From a bacterium (lineage in GTDB: Bacteria; Hinthialibacterota; Hinthialibacteria; H5-UNCL2), in contig JABTUV010000014.1 in the NCBI GenBank assembly GCA_015075175.1, forward strand, positions 42,608 through 106,607: a stretch of DNA of 64,000 nt, given 5' to 3'. A model generated the notes under the pieces. The model had not been told where the DNA came from and made no database searches. It was given only the letters and a program-made list of their open reading frames with translations. The first letter of the stretch is position 1; every line of letters begins with the position of its first letter. This document shows, piece by piece, positions 18,361-28,780 of this stretch. The position numbers and the translations under genes were made by a program.

Positions 18361-20830
18361 GTGGATCGCATCATCCCTCGGCTCGCCGCGACGTTTATCC
18401 TTCTGGGTTGCAGTCTTGAGAGTTTTGGCGCCGAAGCCTATGCCGGTTACACGTTGTTCAATCCCACCAGCTCGAAGACGGCCTATCTGATCAACATGGC
18501 GGGGCAGACGGTGCGCTCCTGGACCAGCACCCGCAATGGGAACTATTCGGTATATTTGCTGGAGAACGGGCACGTGATCCGTGGGGCGGACGCGCCGAAC
18601 CGGCCGCTGAACGGGCCGGCCGGGGGCGGGCTGATCGAGGAGTTCGACTGGAACGGCAACCTGGTGTGGCAGTACACGTACAGCAGCGCGACGGTGCTGG
18701 CGCATCACGACATCGAGCCGATGCCCAACGGCAACGTGCTCTTGATCGCCTGGGAGGTGAAGACAGCGGCAGAGGCGGTAGCGGCGGGGCGCAAGGTGAG
18801 CCGGGCCATGTGGCCGGACCATATCGTGGAAGTCAAAAAGACGGGCGCGAGCAGCGGGGAAATCGTCTGGGTGTGGCGCGCCTGGGATCATCTGATCCAG
18901 GATTTCGATGCGAGCAAGGCCAACTACGGCGCGGTCGGGAGCCATCCCGAGCTGATCGACATCAACCTGGGTTCGACCCTGGCGGCGGGCGACTGGCTGC
19001 ACATCAACGGGGTCAGCTACAATCCGGAGCTGGACCAGATCGCCATCAGTTCGCATTACATGAACGAGATTTACGTGATCGATCACGGCACGACCATCGC
19101 CGAGGCGGCGGGCCACAGCGGCGGGCGGCGGGGGAAGGGCGGCGATATCCTGTATCGGTGGGGTTGTCCGGCCAACTATCGCGCGCCGGGCAGCCGGTAC
19201 TTCGACGTGGTGCATTGCGCGTGGTGGATTCCGGCGGGCCTTCCGGGCGCCGGGCGGCTGATGGCCTTCAACAACGGGGCGGCCCAGCGTTACTCGGTCG
19301 TGGTGGAACTGATTCCCCCGATGGACGGGCAGGGGAACTACGTTTTGAGCGCGGGTTCAGCCTACGGTCCGGCCGGCCCCGCCTGGACGTATTCGGAGGG
19401 TTCCACGTTCTACTCCAACCATCTGGGCAGCAATCAGCGCCTTCCCAACGGGAATACGCTGATCAGCCGGTCGACGACGGGGTACTTGTTCGAGGTGAGC
19501 GCGGCGGGGGAGAAGGTGTGGCAGTACACCTACGCGGGGCAGATCGCGCGCTCGCTGCGGTACGGTCTGGATTATCCCGGGGTAGCGGCGCTGGCGTCGA
19601 CGCCGACGCCGACGCCTACGCCGACCGGCACGGCCACGCCGACTGCGACGCCGAGCGACACGCCGACCGGCACGCCGACTCTCAGCCCGACGCCCACGCC
19701 GACGTGGACGGCGACTGCCAACCCGGAACCGGATACCCCGACGCCCACGGATACGGCGACGGCCACGCCGAGTGAGACGCCCACGCCGCAGCCGGACACG
19801 CCCACACCCACGGAGACGGCGACGCCGACGGCCAGCGATACGGCGACGGTCACGGCCACGGCGACGGTCACGGCCACGGCGACGCCGCGGCCCCTCTCCG
19901 ATTACGATCTGGACCATGACGGGACCATCGGGGCGGGGACCTCTTACTGCTCTTTGAAACTCGATGTCGGAGAAGGGCGGGGTGGACTTCAACGGGGACG
20001 CGACCTGCGACCGGGTCGATCTGCTGCTTTTCAGTCAGCATTGGGGCGAAGTGATTCCGGCGCCGCCGGCCCTGATCGTGATCGACCTGCCGGGCGGGGC
20101 GACGATGGAGTTCGTGCGCATCCCCGCCGGCCATTTCCTGATGGGGCGACTTTGGAGCCGAACTGGAACGACTACTTCATCTCCGAGCAGCCGATTCACT
20201 CCGTGACGCTGGAGTACGACTTCTATATGGGACGGACGGAGGTGACGCAGGCGCAATGGTTGGCGATCATGCAGAGTTGGCCGGGCGAGAATCCGGCCGA
20301 CTTCAGTTTCGGGCACGGCGGCGAGTATCCGCGTATTTCGTGTCGTGGGAGGACTGCCGGGAGTATGCGCGGCTTTTGAACCTGTTGCAGTTGGATGCGG
20401 GGGTGTTCCGGTTGCCGAGCGCGGCGGAGTGGGAGTACGCGTGCCGGGCGGGCAGCGCCACGCGTTTCTTTTTCGGCGACTCCGACTGCAGCCCGCTGGG
20501 GATGAGCTCCTGCCAGTTGTCCGACTACGCCTGGTGGGCGGGCAACAACGAAGCCTATGGGGCCAAGCCGGTGGGAAGTCGGGCGCCCAACGCCTGGGGG
20601 CTGTTGGACATGCACGGCAACATCGCGGAGTGGTGCGCGCCGCACTGGCATGAGGATTACACGGCGCGCCGAGCGATGGGCGGGCGGGGGGACAGCAGCG
20701 GCGAGGGGCGGAGGGTGCGCGGGGGATGTGGGACGACATCGCGGCCGACTGCCGCTCCGCCAGCCGCCTGGGACGCTACCCCGACGCGCGCGTCTATTAC
20801 ATCGGTTTCCGGCTGGTACTGGAGCGATGA
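18361..20830 (+). CDS. Arylsulfotransferase-like lipoprotein fused through a TP linker to dockerin-like and FGE/SUMF1 domains (five frame breaks)
   Basis: About 824 residues when five one-base losses are restored. The GTG at 18361 has AAGGAAG seven bases upstream and gives a signal peptide ending LLGCS, a possible lipobox. Residues about 25-400 resemble the arylsulfotransferase family ([71 protein letters not shown]). A Thr-Pro repeat linker follows, then a dockerin-like pair ([19 protein letters not shown] and [19 protein letters not shown]). The last part is a formylglycine-generating-enzyme fold ([58 protein letters not shown]). Breaks near 19933, 19955, 20145, 20333 and 20724 are in G runs. 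The stop overlaps the CotH start (ATGA). Confidence 0.75.
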
Positions 20831-23004
20831 GGGCCGCGCCGCGCCTGGGCCTCCTACTCTTCTGGGCGCCCGCGCTTGTGGGCGCAGGCTCCGTCCGTGC
20901 CGAGGTGGTCGCGGATACCACGTTCAGCGTGGATCGCGGCTTCTACCGGCAGCCGATCGTGGTCGCCATCACGACGGAGACGCCCGGCGCGACCATCCGC
21001 TACAGCCTGGACGGCAGCGCTCCCAGCCTGACGCACGGACAGGATTACGTGGCTCCCCTGTTGATCGAGCGCACCACGGTATTGCGGGCGGCGGCTTTTA
21101 AAGAGGGTCACACGCCGAGCAACGTGGATACGCAGACGTATCTTTTCATCGGCGACGTGATCCATCAGTGCGCGAGTGGAGAACCACCCGGTCCAGGCTG
21201 GCCGGCGGCGCCCGTCAACAACCAGGTGTTTGACTACGGGATGGACCCGGACGTGGTCAACGATCCGCGCTACGCAGAGCTCATGGACGATGCGCTGCTG
21301 GCGATTCCGTCGCTGTCGATTGTGACCGATCTCGCCAATCTGGTTGATCCGGCGACCGGCATCTACGTCAACGCCTACAACGACGAGCGGGAGTGGGAGC
21401 GGCCGATCTCGCTGGAGTTGCTGCGTCCCGACGGGGGCGCGGGATTCCAGATCGACGCGGGATTGCGCATTCGGGGGGGCGGCAGCCGCACGCCGACCAA
21501 TCCCAAGCATTCGTTCCGGTTGTTCTTTCGTTCGGAGTATGGGCAGGGCAAGCTGAGATATCCCATGTTCGGGGCGGAGGGGGTCGCGGAGTTCGACAAG
21601 CTGGACCTGCGCACGGCGCAGAACTTCTCGTGGCATTCGACGCCGGACGAGGCTTACGCCACCTGGCTCTACGACGTGTTCTGCCGCGACTGTCAGCGGG
21701 ACATGGGCCGGCCGTATACCCGCAGCCGTTATTATCATCTCTACATCAACGGGCATTACTGGGGCTTGTATCAGTCCGAGGAGCGGCTCGAGGCGCGCTA
21801 CGCGGAGTCCTACCTGGGCGGGGACAAGGACGATTACGACACGGTGAAAGTCGGGGACTTCAAGGTGATGGAGGCGGCGGACGGGACGCTGGACGCCTAC
21901 CAGGCGCTGTGGACGGCGGTCAACGCGGGCGTAGGCGACGTGACGGCCTACTTTCGCGTGCAGGGAAAAAACGCCGACGGATCCTCCAATCCCGCCTATC
22001 CGCGGCTCTTGGACGTGGACAATCTGATCGATTACATGCTGGTGGTTTTTTACACGGGCAGCCGGGACACGCCCATCGGTCCACCGGGGCGGGACACGGA
22101 ACCGCGCAACATCTACGCGCTCTACAACCGGGCGGCGCCGGACGGGTTCAAGTTCGTTGGGCATGACTTCGAGCACACGCTGGGGGTGCATCTGGACGAG
22201 GTGGAGGGCAAGGGGGTCGAGTTCAACCGGGTGAACGTGGCGCTGCGGGCGGCCTTGCAGATGAAGGATACCTGTAATCCGTGGTTCCTGCATCTTAAGT
22301 GCGCGCAGGGGAGCGCGGAGTATCGGATGCGCTTTGCGGACCGGGCGCGGCGGCATTTTGGGCGGGGAGGCGCGCTCTCCGCCGAAGCGTCGGCGGCGCG
22401 ATTTCTGGCGCGGCAGGGGGAGATCGAGCTGGCGATCATCGCGGAGTCGGCGCGTTGGGGGGACTATCTGTCGCCCGAGCGTCCGCGCACGCGCGACGAC
22501 GACTGGCTGCCGGCGGTCAGGAATATTCTCAATCAGTATCTGCTGGCGACTCCGCGCGCGCGCCCGGCGGTAGTGCTGGATCAGCTGCGGGCGCGGGGTT
22601 GGTATCCGGCGGTCGAGGCGCCGGAGTTGGTGCCCCCTGGTGGGCGTGTGCCCAGCGGGCTGCCGCTGTCGGCGAGCGCGGTTGCGGAGGAGATTTACTA
22701 TCGCCTGGACGGGGGCGATCCGCGCGCGGTCGGGGGCGGGGTGGATCCGCAGGCGTTGCGTGCCGCAGCGGGTTCGCCGCCCGTGCTGCGGCGGTCGACG
22801 CTCGTGGCCGCGCGCGCCCGTTCGGGCGGGGAGTGGTCGGCGTTGAGCGAGGCCACGTTCACGGTAGTACCGACGTGGCGCGAGCTGTTCGGTCTCGGGC
22901 TGGCCTGGCATGACGCCGAACCGCCTGCCGGACCGGATTACTTTCCCGACGGCCTCATTGACGAAAAAGACCTCTTGATCCTGAAGGACCTTTGGCGGCC
23001 GTAG
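20827..23004 (+). CDS. Secreted CotH-family kinase with chitobiase-like and dockerin-like segments
   Basis: 725 residues. Signal peptide ([21 protein letters not shown]), then a chitobiase/FN3-like domain (about 25-105; GFYRQPIVVAITTETPGATI, YSLDGSAP). The CotH domain (about 150-560) has LRIRGGGSR, KHSFRLFFRSEYG, YYHLYINGHYWGLYQSEERLE and FVGHDFEHTLG, the last being the usual acidic active-site region. CotH proteins are atypical secreted or surface protein kinases. The C-terminus (YFPDGLIDEKDLLILKDLW) resembles a half dockerin EF-hand. The start codon overlaps the stop of the sulfotransferase-like gene, so the two are co-translated. Intact, in contrast to its upstream partner. Confidence 0.88.
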   Translation: MRAAPRLGLLLFWAPALVGAGSVRAEVVADTTFSVDRGFYRQPIVVAITTETPGATIRYSLDGSAPSLTHGQDYVAPLLIERTTVLRAAAFKEGHTPSNVDTQTYLFIGDVIHQCASGEPPGPGWPAAPVNNQVFDYGMDPDVVNDPRYAELMDDALLAIPSLSIVTDLANLVDPATGIYVNAYNDEREWERPISLELLRPDGGAGFQIDAGLRIRGGGSRTPTNPKHSFRLFFRSEYGQGKLRYPMFGAEGVAEFDKLDLRTAQNFSWHSTPDEAYATWLYDVFCRDCQRDMGRPYTRSRYYHLYINGHYWGLYQSEERLEARYAESYLGGDKDDYDTVKVGDFKVMEAADGTLDAYQALWTAVNAGVGDVTAYFRVQGKNADGSSNPAYPRLLDVDNLIDYMLVVFYTGSRDTPIGPPGRDTEPRNIYALYNRAAPDGFKFVGHDFEHTLGVHLDEVEGKGVEFNRVNVALRAALQMKDTCNPWFLHLKCAQGSAEYRMRFADRARRHFGRGGALSAEASAARFLARQGEIELAIIAESARWGDYLSPERPRTRDDDWLPAVRNILNQYLLATPRARPAVVLDQLRARGWYPAVEAPELVPPGGRVPSGLPLSASAVAEEIYYRLDGGDPRAVGGGVDPQALRAAAGSPPVLRRSTLVAARARSGGEWSALSEATFTVVPTWRELFGLGLAWHDAEPPAGPDYFPDGLIDEKDLLILKDLWRP

Positions 23005-23029
23005 CATCATCAACGGTGAGCCGAGGGCT

Positions 23030-23125
23030 GCGGGGCGGGCACGCCGGCGGCCGCAAGCAGCCGCACTCCAGAGTCATGCGGCAGCAAGCGGCCGCAGTGC
23101 AGAGTCATGTGGCAGCCGCAGTCCA
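23030..23125. repeat. Repeat family F cluster (CGGCAGCAAGCAGCCG)
   Basis: Three related units with the words GGCCGCAAGCAGCCGCACTC, ATGCGGCAGCAAGCGGCCGC and ATGTGGCAGCCGCAGTCCAG between two convergent genes. Each is a small hairpin (GCGGC...GCCGC). Other copies are at 44.09 kb, inside a signal-peptide region, and at 46.98 and 47.16 kb. Confidence 0.75.
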
Positions 23126-23142
23126 GGCGGCGTCTTTTGCGC

Positions 23143-25773
23143 TCAGCGCAGCCGCATCCAGCCTGCGGGCGGGATGCCCGTCGCACCTCCGACCACGACC
23201 TCCAGCGGGGTTTGCGAGCGGTTGCCATGCGCGTCCTGCACCTCCAGCACCGCGCGACTGGTCCCCGTCTGGCTGCCTTGGACGGTGGCCGAGAGCATAC
23301 CGCCCGCGGTCACGCTCACTTGCACCACGCCGGTATTGGATTGCGAGACCACGCTGAAGACCAGGTGGCTCGCGGGCGTGTCGTCGTCGCTGACGCAGCG
23401 TTGGAGGTCCAAGAAGTTATTGTGGGCGCCCGAGCCGGCGGCGAAGAGGACCGCCTCGGGCGCGAACCAGACGGGCGGCCGGCCGACCGGCGTCGGAGTG
23501 GCCGTGGGCGTAGGGGTAGGCGTCGCGGTCGGCGTGGGCGTGTCCGTCGGAGTGGCGGTCGGCGTGGGAGTGGCGGTATCCGTGGGTGTGGGGGTGAGCG
23601 TGTCCGTCGCCGTGGGTGTGGGAGTGAAGGTCGGCGTGGGAGTCGGCGTGGGTGTGGAGATCAAGAGGTCCTCGTGATTGTAGCCTCCCAGGTCGTCCAC
23701 GTAACCGGCAAGGTACGAGGAGGCGACGGGGAACGGCGGCCCCAGGAGGCCCCAGGCGTCCACGCGCGCGCGCACCGGGCCTGAGGGCGGCGAAAGCGTC
23801 CAAGTGGCGGTGTCCACGTCGCCGGAGACGGCGATGGACCCGAGCGCCTGCGGATTGGCGCCCGAGAGAATCGCCGACACGGGCAGCGAGGAGAGTTCCG
23901 CCGAAGAGGGCATTACGACTGGAAAGACGCCGGGAATGGCCGGCGCCATGATGGCGCGGACCGCGTCGGTGTAGGTGATGGAGGCGTTGACCACGACCGG
24001 GAGACTCTGCATTCCGGCGGGGACGGGGGCGGCCTGCCAGGGCGCGCCCCAGGTGTAAGGTCCGCCGGCCAGGTACCACGCGCTGGGCGCGGACAGCGGC
24101 TCGGGGAAGCCGGTTCCAAAGAGCGCCGCTTCCGAGACCCACACGTTGGGGCCGTGCCAGGGATCATGAAACTCGAAGTAGTTGACCGTGGGATCACTGG
24201 CGTTCACCAGCGAAAACCCGATGCACACGACCGAGTGGCCCAGCTCCGTGTAGGGCGCATTGAAGCCGCTGGTTTCGCCCTCCTTGTCCGAGCCGTTCGG
24301 TATCCAGGCCATGCCGCCGGGGATGTGGAGGATGATGGGAAGCCCCATGAGGAGCAGGTTGCGGAGTTTCTGGGCGCTGGAGGGGGGAGTTCCGGCGGCC
24401 AGGCTCATGGCGACCCATCCGCCGCCGGGATCGACGGAGGAGCGGGCGGACAAACCGTAGGGTCCCGGCAGGCCCGAGGGGCCGGGCGGTCCCATGGCGC
24501 GCAGGCCGGTGTAGCCGCCGGCGACGAGGCCGTCGGCGGAGTTGGAGCGCGCGCTGAAGTGGACCGCGCGGCGCGAGTCGGAGATGGTCGTACCCGGCAT
24601 GTTGCCGAAGGGAACGCCGGTCCAGATGAGAAACTGCGGCGGCGCGATGTTGACCTGGTTGACGTTGCAGACGTGGCCGATCTGATCCTGCGGCAGGCGC
24701 ACGACGCCGGGTCCGGTGGGATTGTCGGCGCGATTGTCCCAGTAATCAAACAGCATGTGGACGGCGGCGACGGTGCACCACTTGTTGGCGGGGGAGAATC
24801 CGGCGCCGCCGGCGGGGGCATCGGGATTGCCGTTGCCGACCTGCGCGAAGTAATGGCCGCCGCCCTGGTAACCCACCAGCGTGGTGGTGATGGGGGTCCA
24901 GCGATGGATGACGTAGTGGACCATGTCGTCGAAGAGATAACGTCCGGGGCGCACGCCGACGGCGGCGAAACCGGTGGAGTAGACGAGCGTGGCGTTGGCG
25001 GCGAGCATGGGCGCACCGCCGCCCAGCGTGGCGTCGCGTTCGGCCATGCCGATGGGCCAGGCGGAGGCGGAGAGGGCGACGGGCCCGGCGCCGGTCGCCT
25101 CCAGGCGCGCGTGATAAAGCCCCGAGGCGTCCGCGGGCAGACCGGTCGCCGACGCGATCAGGTTGAAGAGGGGCGGACTGCCCGGCGGTGCACCGGCGGA
25201 GAGTTCATAGAGTCGCAGTGTGAGCGAACCGGGCGTGCTCACGTCGTCCAGCTCGAGGGCGTAGCCTCCCACCGGCACGCCGGCCAGGTGTTGCATGCGT
25301 ACAAGCAGTAATGCGCGTTCGCCGGCAAGGGGATGGGGATGCGTGACCTTGGCGAAGAGGCCCTGGTCGGTGGCCGCGGGCATGGGGGCCGGGAAGGTCT
25401 GGAGGGCGGCGTTGGAATAATCGACGTAGGCCAGCGTGAGCGCGTCCGTGGCCGAGGCGAGGGCCATCTCCTCGTTGACGCTGGGAGGCAGACCGGTCGT
25501 AATGACGACGCTGGCGCTTCCCACGCCGGCGGGAGCGGAATAGAAGCTCCAGGTGGGATCGTAGTACCAGGTGTGCAAGACGCCGGTAGCCAGATTGATG
25601 GAGTTGAGGAGATCACGGTCGAAGAGGTCCTCGCGCCACATGCGGGCGGTGGGACGGGAGAGCGTAGCGGGCGGCTGTAGGGCCTCGGCGACATGGACGC
25701 ACGTGAGGAGGAGACAGGCCAGAAGCCCGCGCCAGACGCACGGGCAGCGCGAGGAAATGGAATGAGTGTGCAT
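23143..25773 (-). CDS. Secreted C39-like cysteine peptidase with TP linker
   Basis: 876 residues from the ATG at 25773 (AGGGAGG five bases upstream; an in-frame start at 25800 is less likely). Signal peptide through about residue 32. The middle has [16 protein letters not shown] with a candidate catalytic Cys, [11 protein letters not shown] with a candidate His, and [12 protein letters not shown] with the Asp, the order of papain-like C39-type peptidases. A long Thr-Pro repeat linker (about 690-760) precedes a small Ig-like domain. The chain ends [11 protein letters not shown], similar to the C-termini of the beta-helix proteins at 36.9-46.9 kb. Convergent with the CotH gene. The protease call is from motif order only; it could be an inactive relative. 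Confidence 0.65.
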   Translation of the reverse strand: MHTHSISSRCPCVWRGLLACLLLTCVHVAEALQPPATLSRPTARMWREDLFDRDLLNSINLATGVLHTWYYDPTWSFYSAPAGVGSASVVITTGLPPSVNEEMALASATDALTLAYVDYSNAALQTFPAPMPAATDQGLFAKVTHPHPLAGERALLLVRMQHLAGVPVGGYALELDDVSTPGSLTLRLYELSAGAPPGSPPLFNLIASATGLPADASGLYHARLEATGAGPVALSASAWPIGMAERDATLGGGAPMLAANATLVYSTGFAAVGVRPGRYLFDDMVHYVIHRWTPITTTLVGYQGGGHYFAQVGNGNPDAPAGGAGFSPANKWCTVAAVHMLFDYWDNRADNPTGPGVVRLPQDQIGHVCNVNQVNIAPPQFLIWTGVPFGNMPGTTISDSRRAVHFSARSNSADGLVAGGYTGLRAMGPPGPSGLPGPYGLSARSSVDPGGGWVAMSLAAGTPPSSAQKLRNLLLMGLPIILHIPGGMAWIPNGSDKEGETSGFNAPYTELGHSVVCIGFSLVNASDPTVNYFEFHDPWHGPNVWVSEAALFGTGFPEPLSAPSAWYLAGGPYTWGAPWQAAPVPAGMQSLPVVVNASITYTDAVRAIMAPAIPGVFPVVMPSSAELSSLPVSAILSGANPQALGSIAVSGDVDTATWTLSPPSGPVRARVDAWGLLGPPFPVASSYLAGYVDDLGGYNHEDLLISTPTPTPTPTFTPTPTATDTLTPTPTDTATPTPTATPTDTPTPTATPTPTPTATPTPVGRPPVWFAPEAVLFAAGSGAHNNFLDLQRCVSDDDTPASHLVFSVVSQSNTGVVQVSVTAGGMLSATVQGSQTGTSRAVLEVQDAHGNRSQTPLEVVVGGATGIPPAGWMRLR

Positions 25774-26340
25774 GGAGACCTCCCTGGGTCGAGCCGGCAA
25801 GGCGGCTTGTCCATGAGAGAGGGTCGCACTTGCCGGAAACGAAGCGCCGCGTCATGGAAGAGAGCGGACCGTCCCAAGTCAGCGCGGAAGTCAGGTGTGG
25901 GCAGATGCAAGTAAGCCGGCCCGGTGAGCGACCGGGTCCCGCGGATAAAGAGCGCGACGGCGCGCAGCCGATTACTGTGTTCGATGGGAAAGGATAACGC
26001 CGCCGCGCGCGAAAAGAAAGCCGCATCATCGCATGAGGCGCAGATTGGAGATGGGATTGGTATCGTGACTCAAGAACGGTTATCCCTGCGTCAAGAGACG
26101 CGGGCTGCCCGTTTTGAAGCGGGGGAGGAGGCCGCACGCTGGTCATCGAGGACGAATGAGATTACGAGTACGAGCAGGATCACAATCATTGAACACGGCG
26201 CAAGAAGAATGATGATGTCCAGGCTTGACAGGGTGGACAGGTGATAGGACGCATGGGACGCATGGGACGAAGCAGGCTGAATCCTCGGCATAGGCAGACA
26301 TCAACAAGATCGCGATGGCGAGTCGTAATCGCAAGCGGTC
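25774..26340. other. Intergenic region with scattered repeat fragments
   Basis: No gene recognised. It contains a short family D-like stretch (ATTACGAGTACGAGCAGG near 26160) and a family K stretch (GACGCATGGGACGCATGGGAC near 26250). Family K (GGGACCTATGGGACGTATGG type) also appears near 35265, 41835 and 53505. Confidence 0.55.
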
Positions 26341-26999
26341 TTACTGCGCGCGATAGAAGAGGACGTGGGGGATAAGGCAGGGGATCGGAGATTTTCCAGT
26401 TCGACGCGAAAGCCGATGTTCTCCAGGAGGCGCCGCCACTCTTCGTGATGGCGGTAGTGGACGGGGGTCGTGGGATCGATGAGTTTGTCCATCCACCAGG
26501 TAAACCAACGTTGATAGCGGGGCGGTATCCACATCCTTGGCGACGAGGACGCCGCCGGCGGGGAGGTGGGCGTAAGCAGAGGCCAGCAGCCTTTCGGCGG
26601 CGGCGGGTGGGACGTGGTGGAGGATGTCGAGTGTGACCATGGCGTCGCAAGGCTCGTCGGGCTGTCGGCGGGATACGTCCAGGTAGTCGAAACGCAGATT
26701 GGGCAGTTCGAGCCCGCCGCCGCCTGGCGGGCGACCGCTAGGCGCCGCCGGTTAATGTCCACCCTGATGATCTCGCGCTGGGGGGATGTCAGAGCGAAGT
26801 AGAGATCGAACAATCCGAAGCCGCAGCCCACGTCGAGAATCCGCCCGTTTGTAGGGAGATGCGCCTCGATGCGCTCCAGGATGTCGAGATGGATGATCTT
26901 AAAGCGGCCGTAGACGTAGGCCTTGATGATGGGGCGATGGTGGTGGCGGAGAATCCGCCGCAGGATGGCCTGGCGCCGGCGGCGTTCCGCGGAAGTCAC
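26341..26999 (-). CDS. Class I SAM-dependent methyltransferase (several frame breaks)
   Basis: About 220 residues when rebuilt. The GTG at 26999 overlaps the rimO stop (GTGA), so the gene is coupled to rimO. The N-terminus is basic (AERRRRQAILRRIL). Motif I is ILDVGCGFGLFDLYFAL, with the acidic residue of motif II in IIRVDINRRRL. The frame breaks near 26715 (restored QAAAGLELPNLRFDYLDV), giving CDAMVTLDILHHVPP and LPAGGVLVAKDVD. It breaks again near 26525 (restored TAPRYQRWFTWWMDKL) and near 26385, ending LIPHVLFYRAQ. The substrate is unknown; the lipid/quinone or small-molecule methylase type is most similar in look. Confidence 0.7.
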
Positions 27000-28573
27000 G
27001 GCCGGGCGGGAACGGCGGCGGGACGGGAGAAGAGATCGACGCCTTCCGCCGCGATGATTTCCGCGTCCACGAACTCGCCCGGCTGCGGCCCCCCTGTCAT
27101 TTCGACCGGGAGAAACCTCTGCGGCGCGCGCCCTGTCATTTCGACCGCGGGGAGAAACTTCTGCGGCGCGCGCCCTGTCATTTCGACCGCAGGGAGAAAT
27201 CCTTCCTCGTCCCACCCCTTGCTGTCATTTCGACCGCAGGGAGAAATCTTTCCTCCCTCACCACTCCCTGTCATTTCGACCGCAGGGAGAAATCTTCCCG
27301 TTGCACCGCGGGCGGGATAGTACACCAAGCCATCCACGTCGGGCGACTGCCCCGCCCAGCGCGCGCGCACGAAGTCGGGATAGAGGTTGGAGGGGCCGTC
27401 GACCAGGAGTTGCAGGGTGGAGCCGACGCGGGCGGCGTTTCTCTGCTCGCAAAGCCGGGTGCAAAGTTCCGCGAGTCTCTCGAAGCGGTGTTCCACGACC
27501 GCCGGCGGGGGCCGGTCGGGCAGTCGGGCGCTGGGGCATTCTTCCTCGGGGGAGAAGCGAAAGAGGCCCACGCGGTCGGGGGCGATGTGTTGGACGAAGT
27601 CCATGAGGGCGTCGAACTCGGCCTCGCCTTCGCCGGGATGGCCGACGATGAAGGAGGTGCGCAGGACCAGGCCGGGCAGGGCGGCGCGGAAGCGCTCCAC
27701 CAGGTTGAGAAGCATCCGGGCGGAGCCGCCGCGGCGCATCAACTTGAGAATGCCGGCGTCGCAATGCTGGAAAGGCATGTCCAGGTAGGGCACGACCCGG
27801 CGCGCGGTCGCCATCACTTCGCTCAAGTCGTCCGTCACGCTGGCGGGATAGAGATAATGCAGGCGAATCCAGGTCAACCCCTCGATTTGGTCCAAGCGTC
27901 GCACCAGTTCGGGCAGTTGCGGTCTTCCGTAGAGGTCGGTCCCATAGGCGGAGGTGTCCTGGGCGACCAGGGTGAGTTCGACGACCCCGCGGGCCGCCAG
28001 CGCTTCGGCTTCGGAAACCAGGCTCTCCAGGGTGCGACTGGCCAGTCGGCCCCTCATGCGGGGAATGATGCAGAAGCCGCATTCGTGGTCGCAGCCGTCG
28101 GCTACACGCAGGTAGGCGGTGTGGGGCGGGGTGGCCAGGAGGCGCGGGACGCCGTAGGGGGCCAACTCGAACCGCCGCTCGGACTCTCCCAGTTGTTCCA
28201 GAATCCACTCGCCGAGGGGCCGTCCGGGTTTGACGCCGAAGACGGCGTCGATCTCGGGCACGCGCGCCTGAATGGTCTCGGCCATGCGTTCCATGAGGCA
28301 GCCGAACACCAGCAGTTTTTTGGGCCGGCCGCGCCGCTTGTACCGGGCCATTTCGCGCAGCGTCTCCAACGACTCTTCCACCGCGGAGCCGAGAAAGCCG
28401 CAGGTATTGACGAGAATGGCGCCCGCTTCCTCGATATTCTGGGTGATGGGGATGCCGGCGGAGGAAAGCATGCCCAGCGCGCCCTCGGTATCCACGAGGT
28501 TTTTGGGGCAGCCCAGGGAGATGGGGTAGACTGGGGGGGGACCGCTCGTCCGCCGGCGTGGGTTGCACTTCAT
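26996..28573 (-). CDS. rimO: Ribosomal protein S12 methylthiotransferase with repeat-derived insert in TRAM domain
   Basis: 525 residues. RimO adds a methylthio group to the conserved Asp of ribosomal protein S12. MTTase domain: SLGCPKNLVDTE, VNTCGF and VFGCLMER carry the three cluster-binding Cys. Radical-SAM domain: RVADGCDHECGFCIIP (CxxxCxxC), then TLVAQDTSAYG, YPASVTDDL and PYLDMPFQHCD. The TRAM domain begins DGLVYYP, then about 68 residues encoded by five family A repeats interrupt it before GEFVDAEIIAAEGVDL. Known RimO proteins are about 430-450 residues, which fits the extra length. No stop or frame break in the insert. The start has no strong ribosome site. Confidence 0.95.
   Translation of the reverse strand: MKCNPRRRTSGPPPVYPISLGCPKNLVDTEGALGMLSSAGIPITQNIEEAGAILVNTCGFLGSAVEESLETLREMARYKRRGRPKKLLVFGCLMERMAETIQARVPEIDAVFGVKPGRPLGEWILEQLGESERRFELAPYGVPRLLATPPHTAYLRVADGCDHECGFCIIPRMRGRLASRTLESLVSEAEALAARGVVELTLVAQDTSAYGTDLYGRPQLPELVRRLDQIEGLTWIRLHYLYPASVTDDLSEVMATARRVVPYLDMPFQHCDAGILKLMRRGGSARMLLNLVERFRAALPGLVLRTSFIVGHPGEGEAEFDALMDFVQHIAPDRVGLFRFSPEEECPSARLPDRPPPAVVEHRFERLAELCTRLCEQRNAARVGSTLQLLVDGPSNLYPDFVRARWAGQSPDVDGLVYYPARGATGRFLPAVEMTGSGEGGKISPCGRNDSKGWDEEGFLPAVEMTGRAPQKFLPAVEMTGRAPQRFLPVEMTGGPQPGEFVDAEIIAAEGVDLFSRPAAVPARP
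27098..27297. repeat. Five family A repeats inside rimO
   Basis: Copies at about 27098, 27131, 27174, 27221 and 27268, all in the same orientation (GTCATTTCGACCG then GGGAGAAAT on the plus strand). On the coding strand they translate as FLPAVEMTG or KISPCGRND, depending on frame. Their combined length keeps the rimO frame open. Confidence 0.95.
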
Positions 28574-28780
28574 GGGGCGAGAGGTTAACCGAAAGGCGTC
28601 GGCGCGTCACTAGCTGGTTTGGGGGGAACTGCGCCTGGCTCGCTCAAGCCCCCCAGTCCCCCTTGGTACGGGGGGAGCGGATGGGTGCATGAAGCGAGTC
28701 CTGAGCATCCAAGTCGGGCTTCGACACGCGGCCCGAAGCGGGGTTTACCTCATTCAGCACATACCCCGTCGGGCCGCTGC
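28574..28780. repeat. Family L: poly-G/poly-C palindrome in rimO/URO-D gap
   Basis: An inverted GC-rich unit (CAAGCCCCCCAGTCCCCC and GGTACGGGGGGAGCGG, about 28645-28680) between the URO-D stop and the rimO start. A repeated GCTGCTCAGC...TGTCGG word follows (28770-28825) and runs into the end of the URO-D gene. Family L units also occur near 35230, 46890 and 47010. No gene seen. Confidence 0.55.
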
